Shown here piece by piece: positions 55,345 to 64,000 of a DNA stretch of 64,000 nt (its first letter is position 1; each line of letters starts with the position of its first letter). Origin of the DNA: FEN-299 sp963727765 (GTDB taxonomy: Bacteria > Acidobacteriota > Vicinamibacteria > Vicinamibacterales > Fen-181); assembly GCA_963727765.1 (NCBI GenBank), contig CAVSGZ010000013.1, positions 186,001 to 250,000 on the forward strand, given 5' to 3'. The notes below the pieces were generated by a model. The model did no database searches. It had not been told where the DNA came from and worked only from the letters and a program-made list of their open reading frames with translations. A program made the translations under genes and the position numbers.

Positions 55345-55409
55345 CTTTACGCCCCACGCCTTACGCCTCACGGCTGACCTCTTTGGGCTTTCGGCCTTCG
55401 GCTTCAGGC
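55345..55409. repeat. Period-7 intergenic arrays (CCTTACG, then TTTCGGC)
   Basis: CTTTACG, CCCCACG, CCTTACG, CCTCACG (55345-55372), and 10 bp further TTTGGGC, TTTCGGC, CTTCGGC, TTCAGGC. Two arrays with different units in one gap upstream of ruvB. Confidence 0.8.
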
Positions 55410-55468
55410 CGAACACGCCTGTCACGCAGTCGTCCGCTGCCGGCGGCGCCGCGCCCTGTCCTTCGACC

Positions 55469-55562
55469 CTTCGACCCTTCGGCAAGCTCAGGGTCGCCTC
55501 GAGCAACGTCGAGAGGCGACAAACTCAGGGTCGCCCTGAGCGAGCGAAGCGAGTCGAACGGG
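55469..55562. repeat. REP-like palindromic cluster between ruvA and ruvB
   Basis: Two hairpin motifs, CAAGCTCAGGGTCGCCTCGAG and CTCAGGGTCGCCCTGAG, joined by CAACGTCGAGAGGCGAC and followed by CGAGCGAAGCGAGTCGAACG. The same family appears in the 220-bp repeats near 15.7 and 16.8 kb and inside pyrF. Confidence 0.8.
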
Positions 55563-55589
55563 CGACCGTGATCCGCTGATGGCCGGCCC

Positions 55590-56189
55590 CTACGACATCC
55601 GCCGCAGCGCGTCCCTCAGCAGGCGCTCGAAGGTCCGCTCGCCGGCGAGTTTCAGAGCCCCGTCGACGGCTCGCTCCGCAAGAGCGCGATGATATCCCAG
55701 ATTGAGCAGCGCCGAGAGCAGGTCGCCGCGCAGCTCGGCCTCGCCCGAGGGCTCGCCGGCGGCGGCGGCCGCTTCCGCGGCCCACGGCTGCCTGAGCCGA
55801 TCCTTCAGTTCGAGGCCGATTCGCTCGGCCGTCTTCTTCCCCACACCCGGGATCCGCGTCAGGCGGACGACATCCCCGGACTGGACCGCGCGGATGAGGT
55901 CGGCCGGATCGATCCCCGAGAGCACGGCGAGCGCGAGCTTGGGCCCGATGCCGCTGATGGCGATCAGCCGCTCGAACACCTGCTGCTCGAGCAGGGTGAG
56001 GAAGCCGAACAGGACGATCGCGTCTTCGCGCACGTGCGTGTGGACGCGCAGCGTCACCGCGCCGCCCGGGTCCGGCAGCTGGTAGAAGGTGGACAGCGGC
56101 ACGTGCACCTCGTACCCCACGCCGCTGACGTCAACGACGAGGCGCGTGGCCTGCTTTTCGACGATCTGTCCGGTGAGTCTGGCGATCAT
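55590..56189 (-). CDS. ruvA: Holliday junction DNA-binding protein RuvA
   Basis: 199 aa. Domain I starts MIARLTGQIVEK; helix-hairpin-helix motifs AISGIGPKLALAVLSG and RIPGVGKKTAERIGLELKD follow; domain III (LLSALLNLGYHRALAERAV) contacts RuvB. The start is the ATG at 56189, directly against a heptamer array. Confidence 0.96.
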   Translation of the reverse strand: MIARLTGQIVEKQATRLVVDVSGVGYEVHVPLSTFYQLPDPGGAVTLRVHTHVREDAIVLFGFLTLLEQQVFERLIAISGIGPKLALAVLSGIDPADLIRAVQSGDVVRLTRIPGVGKKTAERIGLELKDRLRQPWAAEAAAAAGEPSGEAELRGDLLSALLNLGYHRALAERAVDGALKLAGERTFERLLRDALRRMS

Positions 56190-56277
56190 CTCGGCCCTCG
56201 GCTCTCGGCTCTCGGCTCTCGGCCCCGGCAGTGTCACGCGTGATACCGCCGAAAGCCGGAAGCCCAGAACCGAAAGC
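56190..56277. repeat. Period-7 intergenic arrays (CTCGGCT, then CGAAAGC)
   Basis: CTCGGCC, three CTCGGCT and CTCGGCC (56190-56224), then after ~25 bp CGAAAGC, CGGAAGC, CCAGAAC, CGAAAGC (56250-56277). Fills the 93-bp gap between ruvC and ruvA. Confidence 0.88.
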
Positions 56278-56282
56278 CCGCT

Positions 56283-56831
56283 TCATTTCCCCGGCAGTTT
56301 CACGTCCCGCCACGAGCGCGGCTTGCCGCGCACCTGGCGCAACTGCTCGGCCACGGCTGGCGTCCCCTGGCTGTGGATGTGGCAGATGGCCACGGCCAGC
56401 GCATCGGCCGCGTCGTGGGGTTTCGGCACCTCGGCGAGGCCGAGCATCAGCCTGACCATCTCCCCCACCTGGTGCTTCTCGGCGCGACCGTAGCCGACCA
56501 CGGCGCGCTTGATCTCGGCCGGCGTGTACTCGGCGACGGCGTAGCCGCCTTCGACCGCGGCCAGGAGGGCGACCCCGCGGGCGTGTCCCAGTTTGAGGGC
56601 GCTCCGGACGTTCGCCGCGTGGAAGACGCTTTCGACAGCGACCGTCTCCGGCCGATGCTCGGCGAGCAGGGCCGCCAGGTGCTGGTGGATCCGGAGCAGT
56701 TGGGCCGGGAACCCAAGGCGCGGCGCGGTCACGATGGCGCCGCACGCCACAAGGCGGTGGCGGCTGCCGTCGCTTTCGACGCACCCGTAGCCGGTGCGCT
56801 CGGAGCCGGGGTCGATCCCGAACACCTTCAC
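56283..56831 (-). CDS. ruvC: Holliday junction resolvase RuvC
   Basis: 182 aa endonuclease. Catalytic acids in FGIDPGSERTGYG, VAVESVFHAANVRSA and PKPHDAADALAVAICH. GTG start overlapping the yebC stop (GTGA). C-terminal 25 residues are basic. Confidence 0.97.
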   Translation of the reverse strand: MKVFGIDPGSERTGYGCVESDGSRHRLVACGAIVTAPRLGFPAQLLRIHQHLAALLAEHRPETVAVESVFHAANVRSALKLGHARGVALLAAVEGGYAVAEYTPAEIKRAVVGYGRAEKHQVGEMVRLMLGLAEVPKPHDAADALAVAICHIHSQGTPAVAEQLRQVRGKPRSWRDVKLPGK

Positions 56832-57577
56832 GAGAGCGAGGCCTCGATCTCCTTCTCGTCGATGTCGAAATTCGACCAGACGTGCTGCACGTCGTCGTGA
56901 TCCTCGAGCACGTCCATCAGCTTCAGCATCGACTGGGCTTCCTTGCCCGTGAGCCTGACGAACTCGAACGGCACCATCGCCACCGCGGCGCTGGCCGGCT
57001 CGACCTCGAGCTTGCGGACGGCCTCGCGCACGGCGTCGAACGCGGCGGGAGCGGTCAGGATTTCCCAGCTGTCGTCGTCGTCCAGCATGTCGTCGGCGCC
57101 CGCCTCCAGCACCGCCGCCATCAGGACGTCCTCGGCCACCCGGGACTTCTCGATGATGATCTGCCCCTTCTTGCTGAACTTGCGGAGGGCCGTGTTCCGG
57201 TCGGCCATCTTGCCGTTGTACTTGTCCAGCAGGTGGCGGATCTCACCGACGGTCCGATTCTTGTTGTCGGTGAGCCCTTCGAGGATGATCGCCGTCCCGC
57301 CCGGGCCGTAGGCCTCGTAGATGACCTCTTCGTAGTTGACGCCCGGCTCCTCGCCGGTGCCGCGGCGGATCGCCCGCTTGATGTTCTCGGCCGGCATGTT
57401 GGCGGCCTTCGCGTCGGCGATGATCGTGCGCAGCCGGGGATTGGTGTCGGGGTCGCCCCCGCCCGCCCGTGCCGCGACGGAAATCTCCTTGATGATCCGT
57501 GTGAAGACGCGCCCGCGCTTGGCGTCGGCGGCGCCCTTCTTGTGCTTGATGGTGTGCCACTTGGAATGGCCGGACAT
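56828..57577 (-). CDS. yebC: YebC/PmpR-family transcriptional regulator
   Basis: 249 aa. MSGHSKWHTIKHKKGAADAK and RGTGEEPGVNYEEVIYEAYG are the YebC hallmarks. YebC proteins act as regulators or, as recently shown, as translation factors on proline-rich tracts, of interest beside a Pal with a long polyproline linker. Usual neighbour of ruvC. Confidence 0.95.
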   Translation of the reverse strand: MSGHSKWHTIKHKKGAADAKRGRVFTRIIKEISVAARAGGGDPDTNPRLRTIIADAKAANMPAENIKRAIRRGTGEEPGVNYEEVIYEAYGPGGTAIILEGLTDNKNRTVGEIRHLLDKYNGKMADRNTALRKFSKKGQIIIEKSRVAEDVLMAAVLEAGADDMLDDDDSWEILTAPAAFDAVREAVRKLEVEPASAAVAMVPFEFVRLTGKEAQSMLKLMDVLEDHDDVQHVWSNFDIDEKEIEASLS

Positions 57578-57636
57578 GCTGGAACTCCAGGAAAATCAAC
57601 AGGAAAATGGAGCAGGAATTGTACCACACCGCCGCC

Positions 57637-60084
57637 CTACTTGTTCCACGAGATCTCGAGCGTGCCCCTGAGCTGGCGCCCGGGAGAGTCGTAAACCTGC
57701 CCGAAGTCCGGCCGCTGCACGTCACGCTGCACGGCCCGGCCGTTGTTGTGCGCGGTCAGGTTGAACACCTTGAGACCAAGGCGGGCCGGGAGGCCGAAGG
57801 GCAGCTGCAGCGCCTTCTCGACGGCCACGTCCAGTGAAAAGAACGTCGGGAACCGCGCGTCGTCCCTGGTGCCGACGACGTCCCAGTTCTCGTCGATGCG
57901 GGTGTAGGGGAAGCCGGACCGGATCTCGACGAACGGGGATGCCGTCAGCCTCCACGGCAGCGAGATGACGCCCCACGCCAGGAACCGCCGTGGCACGTCG
58001 GCCTGGAGCGGGCCGCTGGCGCCCGGCAGCACCTGGGCCGGAGACCGGTTGCCCGCGACGGTATTGAGGTCGTTGAGGTCCCCTTCGGTCCACGACCGGA
58101 CGAAGGACACGTAGAACTGCCGTTCGCCGTGGGCCGACCGGTAGCCGGTCGTGACCTCGACGCTCTTCGCGCTCGACGCGCCGTCGCCGGTCAGCAGGAG
58201 TTCACCCGTGGTCGGGCCGAGGATGACCGGGTTGACAGCCCATTCGCGGTGGCCGAGGCGCTGCTGGACGCCGGCGCGGGCCATCCAGCCGCCCTGCAGC
58301 GTCTGGTCGACTTGGAGGTTCCACGTGGTCGCCCGCGGGATGGCGAGCGGCCCGGCCACGCGGTTGGTGAACAACCGCGACGCCAGGACCACCTGCCCGG
58401 ACTGATCAAAGAGCGTCTCGAGCCGCGCCTGGCGCTGGGCGAAAACGAAGGGGGCCAGCAGGGGCTTGTCGGCGAAGACGCCGATGCCGCCGGTCAGCTT
58501 GGTCGAATCCGGCCTGAGGTCGTAGCTCGCGACCACGCGCGGCCAGAGCGCCTGGCCGCGCGTGGCGGTGGTCGCGTCCCACCGCGCGCCCAGGCTCACC
58601 TTGAGCCGGGAGCGGACCGCCCAGTCGTCCTGCACGAAGGCCTGCCCCTCGGTGAGCGACGTGGCGAAGTCGCCGGGTCCACTGAACTGGTACTGCCGGG
58701 CCAGGGATCCGTCGCTGCGCACGTAATCGACCGGCCGATTCACCTCGAGGCCGGAGCCGGTGAGGTAAGCGACCGTGAACCCCGCCTGGACCAGGTGCTC
58801 CCCGTGCCACTGGATCGTGCCTCTCGACCAGGTGGTCCCGGCCTCGTAGCGCAGGGACGCCTGGTGCAGCGTTCTGAAGTAGTCGCCGTAGATCCGCTCG
58901 TGGGCGACCACGTAAGGCAGGTTTTCGTCGCTGGCCAGGTCCAGCGTCAGGCTCCTGACGTGCACGTGTGACTCGAGCGTCGAGTGCTCGCCGAGTGCCA
59001 CGCGGTCAATCAAGGCGATGCCGGCGCCGGTCGTATGGAGGTTGGGCACAGTGTCGGCCGGCTCGAAGGCCCCGAGGCCGTAGTGCCGGTTCCAGTCTGG
59101 CATCGCGAGCAGCCGCAAGGTCAGGTGATGGGCCCCCCGGGGCTTCACGTCGAGCCGCGTGAACGACGACCAGCCGTGCAGGCTGCTGTCCTGCCGGCCG
59201 ACGATCGTGTCGGTCTGGAACTTCTCGTAGCGGTACTCGACCGACTGGATGAGCCAGACGCGCCCCTTCACGATCGGCCCGCTGACGCCAAACGACGGCT
59301 GCCAGGATTCGAGGCTGAAGGTCCCGCCGCTCGAGAACCTGGGGCGGGGAAAGAGGCCGAAGACGCTGAACGAGTAGCTGTCGACGGCTGCCCTGGTGTT
59401 GACGATGGTCACGCCGCCCGTGCCCGGGCCGGCCTCGGCAGGCGGCAGCGGCGAATAGACCTGCACGCTGTCGATGGCCGCGATCGGCACCGACAGCCGC
59501 GGCTCTCCCGAGAACGGGTCGCTCTCCCGCATGCGGTCGAGGAGCACCGCGCCCTGCCACGACCGCGCGCCCGAGAGGCTGATGAGCCCGTCCGGCCCGC
59601 GCACGGCGCCCGGCAGCAGCGGGAGCGCCGAGTCGTAGCGCATCCCCTGGACCGGCGCCATCTTGATGATCTCCCGGTCCAGCGTGGCCGGCGCCGTCGG
59701 CTCCGCCGACGTGAACACGCGGGGCGCCTGGGCGACGACCTGGGTCTGCTCCTCGAACCCGCCGAGGTTCAGGACCACGTCCAGTTTCACCGGTTCCTGT
59801 CCGGCCTGCAGGTTGGGCCTGACGGCCGATGCGAAACCGGACAATTCGGCGGTCAGCGTGTAGATGCCGTACGGCACGTCGAAGACGAAGTGCCCGACCT
59901 CGTCGGTATGCAATACGAGGGGCGGACCGGCTTCGTGCGTCAGCGAGACGGTGACGCCGGGCAGCGGCAGGCCGGAGGTGTCGAGCACCCTGCCCTCGAT
60001 GCGGCCGCGCGGCGCCTGCGCCGATGCCGCCACGACAAGCGCGCCGAGCAGCAAGGCCGGTACGAGCAGCGCCGTGCGCGTCAT
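57637..60084 (-). CDS. TonB-dependent-receptor-like outer-membrane protein with CarboxypepD_reg domain
   Basis: 815 aa. Signal peptide to ASAQA, then an N-terminal carboxypeptidase-regulatory-like domain (GRIEGRVLDTSGLPLPGVTV), a plug-like region (LDREIIKMAPVQGMRYDSAL, AIDSVQVYSP) and many beta strands ending TLEISWNK. This is the Acidobacteria OmpA-like/TonB receptor architecture. No obvious TonB box or adjacent TonB; substrate unknown. Confidence 0.85.
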   Translation of the reverse strand: MTRTALLVPALLLGALVVAASAQAPRGRIEGRVLDTSGLPLPGVTVSLTHEAGPPLVLHTDEVGHFVFDVPYGIYTLTAELSGFASAVRPNLQAGQEPVKLDVVLNLGGFEEQTQVVAQAPRVFTSAEPTAPATLDREIIKMAPVQGMRYDSALPLLPGAVRGPDGLISLSGARSWQGAVLLDRMRESDPFSGEPRLSVPIAAIDSVQVYSPLPPAEAGPGTGGVTIVNTRAAVDSYSFSVFGLFPRPRFSSGGTFSLESWQPSFGVSGPIVKGRVWLIQSVEYRYEKFQTDTIVGRQDSSLHGWSSFTRLDVKPRGAHHLTLRLLAMPDWNRHYGLGAFEPADTVPNLHTTGAGIALIDRVALGEHSTLESHVHVRSLTLDLASDENLPYVVAHERIYGDYFRTLHQASLRYEAGTTWSRGTIQWHGEHLVQAGFTVAYLTGSGLEVNRPVDYVRSDGSLARQYQFSGPGDFATSLTEGQAFVQDDWAVRSRLKVSLGARWDATTATRGQALWPRVVASYDLRPDSTKLTGGIGVFADKPLLAPFVFAQRQARLETLFDQSGQVVLASRLFTNRVAGPLAIPRATTWNLQVDQTLQGGWMARAGVQQRLGHREWAVNPVILGPTTGELLLTGDGASSAKSVEVTTGYRSAHGERQFYVSFVRSWTEGDLNDLNTVAGNRSPAQVLPGASGPLQADVPRRFLAWGVISLPWRLTASPFVEIRSGFPYTRIDENWDVVGTRDDARFPTFFSLDVAVEKALQLPFGLPARLGLKVFNLTAHNNGRAVQRDVQRPDFGQVYDSPGRQLRGTLEISWNK

Positions 60085-60136
60085 GCCGGGGGTTTCCTCC
60101 GAATCGATGGGCGCCGTGATTATAGACTCAGACGGG

Positions 60137-60910
60137 TCATCGGCGCGCCGCGAGCAGCAGCCAGACGTCCGCGCGGAGATCCCAGGCCCGCCCGCGATAG
60201 TCGCCGAGGATCGCGGACACGCGAAACCCCGCGTTCTCGACGCGCGCCACGACCTGGGGCAGCGGCAGCGTCCTGAAGGTCAGCGAGAACCGGTGGCGCC
60301 TGGTCCGCCCGCCGAGCGTCTCCACGTACTCCTGGTCGAAGATCGTCAGTTTCCGGCGGCGGTCCTGCCTGACCGATTCGACCAGCGTCAGGCGGCTGCC
60401 CGAGCGGCCGATCCGGCCCCTGAGTTTCAGGCGGTCACGGTACTCGTCCCACGCCGGCAGGTCTGGCACCAGATCGATGCCGAGCGTCCCGCCGCGCTTC
60501 AGCACGCGGGCCGATTCGGCAAGCGTCGCCGCGAGGTCGCGGTCCTTGGTGAGCGACTGGAGGATGCCGTAGGGCGCCATCACGGCCGAAAAGGAGCAAT
60601 CCGGGAACGGCAGCGACCGGATGTCGGCGCGCACCAACCTTGGGCGCGAGGCCCGCGCGAGCCTTCGGGCCCGGGTCTTCGCGGAGGCCAGCATCGGCGC
60701 CGACCGGTCGACGCCCACCACGCGGGCGCCGGTCCGCGCCACGGGGATGAGGATCCGGCCGGTCCCGCAGCCCAGTTCGAGCAGCGGTCCCGCTTCCCGG
60801 CGGGCGAAATCCTGCCAGAACCGCACGTCCCTCCGCCCCATCGTCCGCGCGTTCTCCCAGTCGTAGAACCGCGCGTAATCGTCCCAGCCTTTCCAGCCCT
60901 CGGTAGCCAT
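60137..60910 (-). CDS. Class I SAM-dependent methyltransferase
   Basis: 257 aa. Motif I PLLELGCGTGRILIPVA, VVGVDRSAPML and RADIRSLPFPDCSFSAVMAP mark the SAM site; LKRGGTLGIDLVP is the post-III strand. Similar to UbiE-like small-molecule methyltransferases; the substrate cannot be inferred. Divergent from the aminotransferase gene. Confidence 0.87.
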   Translation of the reverse strand: MATEGWKGWDDYARFYDWENARTMGRRDVRFWQDFARREAGPLLELGCGTGRILIPVARTGARVVGVDRSAPMLASAKTRARRLARASRPRLVRADIRSLPFPDCSFSAVMAPYGILQSLTKDRDLAATLAESARVLKRGGTLGIDLVPDLPAWDEYRDRLKLRGRIGRSGSRLTLVESVRQDRRRKLTIFDQEYVETLGGRTRRHRFSLTFRTLPLPQVVARVENAGFRVSAILGDYRGRAWDLRADVWLLLAARR

Positions 60911-60922
60911 GTGTTCCCCGCC

Positions 60923-61008
60923 GGGATCGGGGATCGGGGGTCAGGGATCGGGGGCACGATCGCCTGCCCTGATCCCTGATCCCTGATCCCTGATCCCCGA
61001 CCCCTGCG
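60923..61008. repeat. Paired inverted heptamer arrays in a divergent promoter region
   Basis: Left arm: GGGATCG, GGGATCG, GGGGTCA, GGGATCG, GGGGCAC (60923-60957). Right arm: four CCCTGAT, CCCCGAC, CCCTGCG (60967-61008). The arms are nearly complementary and could fold as a ~35-bp imperfect hairpin or cruciform. Confidence 0.85.
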
Positions 61009-61013
61009 AATGA

Positions 61014-61019
61014 TACTAT
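61014..61019 (+). promoter_or_regulatory. Putative -10 box of the aminotransferase gene, leaderless
   Basis: TACTAT ends 6 bp before the ATG at 61026 (context GAATGATACTATCTGCTCATG). The heptamer array occupies the -35 position. Confidence 0.4.
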
Positions 61020-61025
61020 CTGCTC

Positions 61026-62273
61026 ATGAGCACCTTGTGGAATCACCGATACGCCCAGCGCACGCAGCGGATGACGAGTTCGGTCATCCGCGAGCTGCTC
61101 AAGTTCACCTCGCAGCCCGACATCATCTCGTTCGCCGGCGGCCTGCCGGGCCCGGACCTCTTCCCGGTCGAGGAGGTGAAGGAGGCCGCCGAGGCGGTGC
61201 TCGAGACCAAGGGGCGCATCGCCCTGCAGTACAGCACGACGGAAGGCTACCCGCCGCTGCGCGAGATGATCGTCCGCCACATGGCGCGGTACGGGATTGT
61301 GGTGGACATCGACAACGTCCTCATCACCAGCGGCTCGCAGCAGGCGCTCGATCTCATCGGGAAGATCCTGATCAACCCAGGCGACAAGCTGATGATGGAG
61401 GACCCGACCTACCTGGGGGCGCTTCAGGCCTTCACGATGTACGGCGCCGAGTTCGCCACCGTCCCTGCCGACGATCACGGAATGGTGACCGCCAAGCTGG
61501 AGGACGCGCTGCGGGCCGGGCCGAAGTTCATCTACGCACTGCCCAACTTCCAGAACCCGACCGGCGTGACGATGCCGCTCGAGCGGCGGCAGGAGCTGAT
61601 CCGCATCTCGGACCATTACGGGATCCCGATCATCGAGGACGACCCGTACGGGCAGCTGCGCTACGAGGGCGATCACATCAAGCCGCTCGTCGTCATCGAC
61701 GCCGAGAGCCTCGAGTGCGAGCACAACGGGAGGTACACGGGCAACGTCATCTACCTGAGCACCTTCAGCAAGACCCTCGCGCCCGGCCTCCGCATGGCGT
61801 GGATCGTGGCGCCCAAGGACGTCATCAACAAATTCGTCCAGGCCAAGCAGGGCACCGACCTGCAGTGCAGCACCTTCGACCAGATGGTGACCTACGAGGT
61901 GGGGCGCGGCGGGTTCATCGACCGGCACGTCCACCACATCCGCGAGGTCTACGGCCATCGCCGCAACGTGATGCTGGCGGCGCTCGAGAAAGCGTTCCCC
62001 GATCCGTCGATCGGCGTCCGGTGGACCCGGCCGCAGGGCGGGTTGTTCCTGTGGGCGACCGTGCCCGAGTGGATGGACACGGCCGACCTGCTCAAGGACG
62101 CCGTGAAGGAGAAGGTGGCGTTTGTGCCCGGGTCGCCGTTCTTCCCGGGTGGCGGCGGCCACAACACGATGCGGCTCAACTTCTCCAACGCGCGCGACGA
62201 GCAGATCGAAGAGGGGATCGCGCGGCTCGGGCGGGCCGTGATGCGGCGCGTCGAGGCGCGCAAGGTACAGTGA
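61026..62273 (+). CDS. PLP-dependent aminotransferase (class I/II, 2-aminoadipate/aromatic type)
   Basis: 415 aa. ISFAGGLPGPDLFPVEEV, ALQYSTTEGYPPLREMI, NFQNPTGVTM, EDDPYGQLRY and the PLP Lys in YLSTFSKTLAPGLRMAWIV (residue ~249), with the C-terminal PQGGLFLW. This matches the LysN/KAT II-like group that acts on 2-oxoadipate and aromatic or branched substrates. Start 4 bp before... the DUF362 gene begins 5 bp after its stop, so the two are probably co-transcribed. Confidence 0.9.
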   Translation: MSTLWNHRYAQRTQRMTSSVIRELLKFTSQPDIISFAGGLPGPDLFPVEEVKEAAEAVLETKGRIALQYSTTEGYPPLREMIVRHMARYGIVVDIDNVLITSGSQQALDLIGKILINPGDKLMMEDPTYLGALQAFTMYGAEFATVPADDHGMVTAKLEDALRAGPKFIYALPNFQNPTGVTMPLERRQELIRISDHYGIPIIEDDPYGQLRYEGDHIKPLVVIDAESLECEHNGRYTGNVIYLSTFSKTLAPGLRMAWIVAPKDVINKFVQAKQGTDLQCSTFDQMVTYEVGRGGFIDRHVHHIREVYGHRRNVMLAALEKAFPDPSIGVRWTRPQGGLFLWATVPEWMDTADLLKDAVKEKVAFVPGSPFFPGGGGHNTMRLNFSNARDEQIEEGIARLGRAVMRRVEARKVQ

Positions 62274-62277
62274 TCCC

Positions 62278-63363
<1,086 letters not shown>

Positions 63364-63365
63364 GG

Positions 63366-64000
63366 GTGTCAACCTCGTCCTTCTACCCGCGTGTGTTCGC
63401 GACGGCCACGGCGGCCGTCCTTGGCTTCGCCGTCCTGCGGATTCTGGAGCCGTTCGTCGGCCCGCTGCTCTGGGCCGCGCTGCTGGCGTTCTTGCTGTTT
63501 CCGTTGAACCGGCGGCTGACCGCCGTCCTCCGCGGCCGGCGCGGCGCGGCCGCGGCCCTGTTGACTGTCGCCTCCGTGCTCATGGTGGCCGTGCCTGCCG
63601 TCCTGCTCGGCATGTTGTTCGGCTCGCAGGCCACGCATCTGGTCCACCGCCTCCAGGTGGAAGCGGCCCAGCGCCAGGCCCAGGACCCCGGCGCGTTCAC
63701 GAGGCTCGTGGACGCTCTGGCGCAGCGGATCGGATCGTGGGTGCCTGTTCCGGTCGACCATGTCCGCGACTCGATGCTGTCGGCGGGCCAGCAACTGGTG
63801 CAGTCGGTCCTGTCGGTGGGCGGCAACCTCTTCGTTTCGTTTCTGAGCCTCCTCATGGCGATCGGCGTGGCGCTGTTCCTGCTCTTCTTCTTCCTTCGCG
63901 ACGGCGACCAGATGGTGACGCGGGCGATGGTGCTCGTGCCGCTCGACGGCCGGCGGAAGGCGCAATTGCTGAACCATCTCTCCGACGTCACGCGCGCCAT
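63366..64000 (+). CDS. AI-2E family transporter, N-terminal part (cut by window end)
   Basis: A GTG at 63366 opens a frame that stays open to the window edge (~211 residues). It encodes hydrophobic helices (VLRILEPFVGPLLWAALLAF, LLTVASVLMVAVPAVLLGML) and the PerM/AI-2E pattern GGNLFVSFLSLLMAIGVALF followed by FFFLRDGDQMV. These proteins export small molecules or ions; the AI-2 name is not evidence of substrate. Last visible gene of the aminotransferase-DUF362 run. Confidence 0.85.
   Translation, partial: MSTSSFYPRVFATATAAVLGFAVLRILEPFVGPLLWAALLAFLLFPLNRRLTAVLRGRRGAAAALLTVASVLMVAVPAVLLGMLFGSQATHLVHRLQVEAAQRQAQDPGAFTRLVDALAQRIGSWVPVPVDHVRDSMLSAGQQLVQSVLSVGGNLFVSFLSLLMAIGVALFLLFFFLRDGDQMVTRAMVLVPLDGRRKAQLLNHLSDVTRA

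Overview
This 64 kb window is a high-GC bacterial chromosome segment dominated by housekeeping genes. The cell envelope is Gram-negative in type: a TolC-like efflux protein, a Pal lipoprotein, a TonB-receptor-like outer-membrane protein and RseP are all encoded. The gene mix (an S8 protease with a tail of Asn-Ile-Val-Trp-Gly-Val repeats, a GldF/GldG/DUF4340 cluster, a carboxypeptidase-regulatory-like outer-membrane protein) suggests Acidobacteriota, perhaps a Vicinamibacteria-like lineage. That assignment is inferred from gene content only.

Layout. 0-6 kb: ispG end (+) faces a minus-strand isoprenoid/envelope/nucleotide operon, pyrE-truA-uppS-cdsA-dxr-rseP. 6-10 kb: TolC-like protein, a GT4 glycosyltransferase and a TIGR02757 protein. 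10-15.6 kb: a divergent pyrimidine locus, pyrR-pyrB-pyrC on minus behind a leader with a PyrR-binding loop, and pyrK-pyrD-pyrF on plus. 15.6-19.6 kb: accessory patch with two ~220 bp dispersed repeats, a lipoprotein, a broken VOC gene, a papain-like protein lacking its catalytic Cys, Pal, and a LysW-like/LarE pair. 19.8-29 kb: REC-PilZ regulator, CorC/HlyC protein, peroxiredoxin, a GldA/F/G-like ABC cluster with DUF4340, and PBP4. 29-36.5 kb: AlaX, QueC, QueE, an ArsC/Spx-family gene with an in-frame UGA at its first redox cysteine followed by a SECIS-like hairpin, DUF72, and a radical SAM gene overlapping a DegT-DedA fusion. 36.4-48 kb: a long minus-strand series with an elongator-type tRNA (CAU), tilS-ftsH-folP-cdaA-ybbR-glmM-pdxJ and smaller genes, joining c-di-AMP synthesis to cell-wall precursor supply. 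48-57.6 kb: a deoxyhypusine-synthase-like gene, queA, GNAT, S8 protease, fabH, ruvB, ruvA, ruvC, yebC. 57.6-64 kb: outer-membrane receptor-like protein, methyltransferase, PLP aminotransferase, DUF362 protein, and the start of an AI-2E-family transporter.

Three themes cut across the genes. First, many intergenic gaps hold short arrays of degenerate 7-bp units, each locus with its own unit. Second, several plus- and minus-strand genes have a -10-like hexamer only 6-10 bp before the start codon, which implies leaderless mRNAs. Third, rseP, pyrE, the GldG-like gene, tilS and the S8 protease carry single-base frameshifts; because rseP and tilS are normally important, sequence error is the simplest explanation for most of them.

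The strongest candidate for something new is the UGA-containing ArsC-family gene at 31713-32054. Next are the DegT-DedA fusion lacking the PLP lysine, the LysW-like/LarE pair, the heptamer arrays and the repeat inserted in frame in pyrF.
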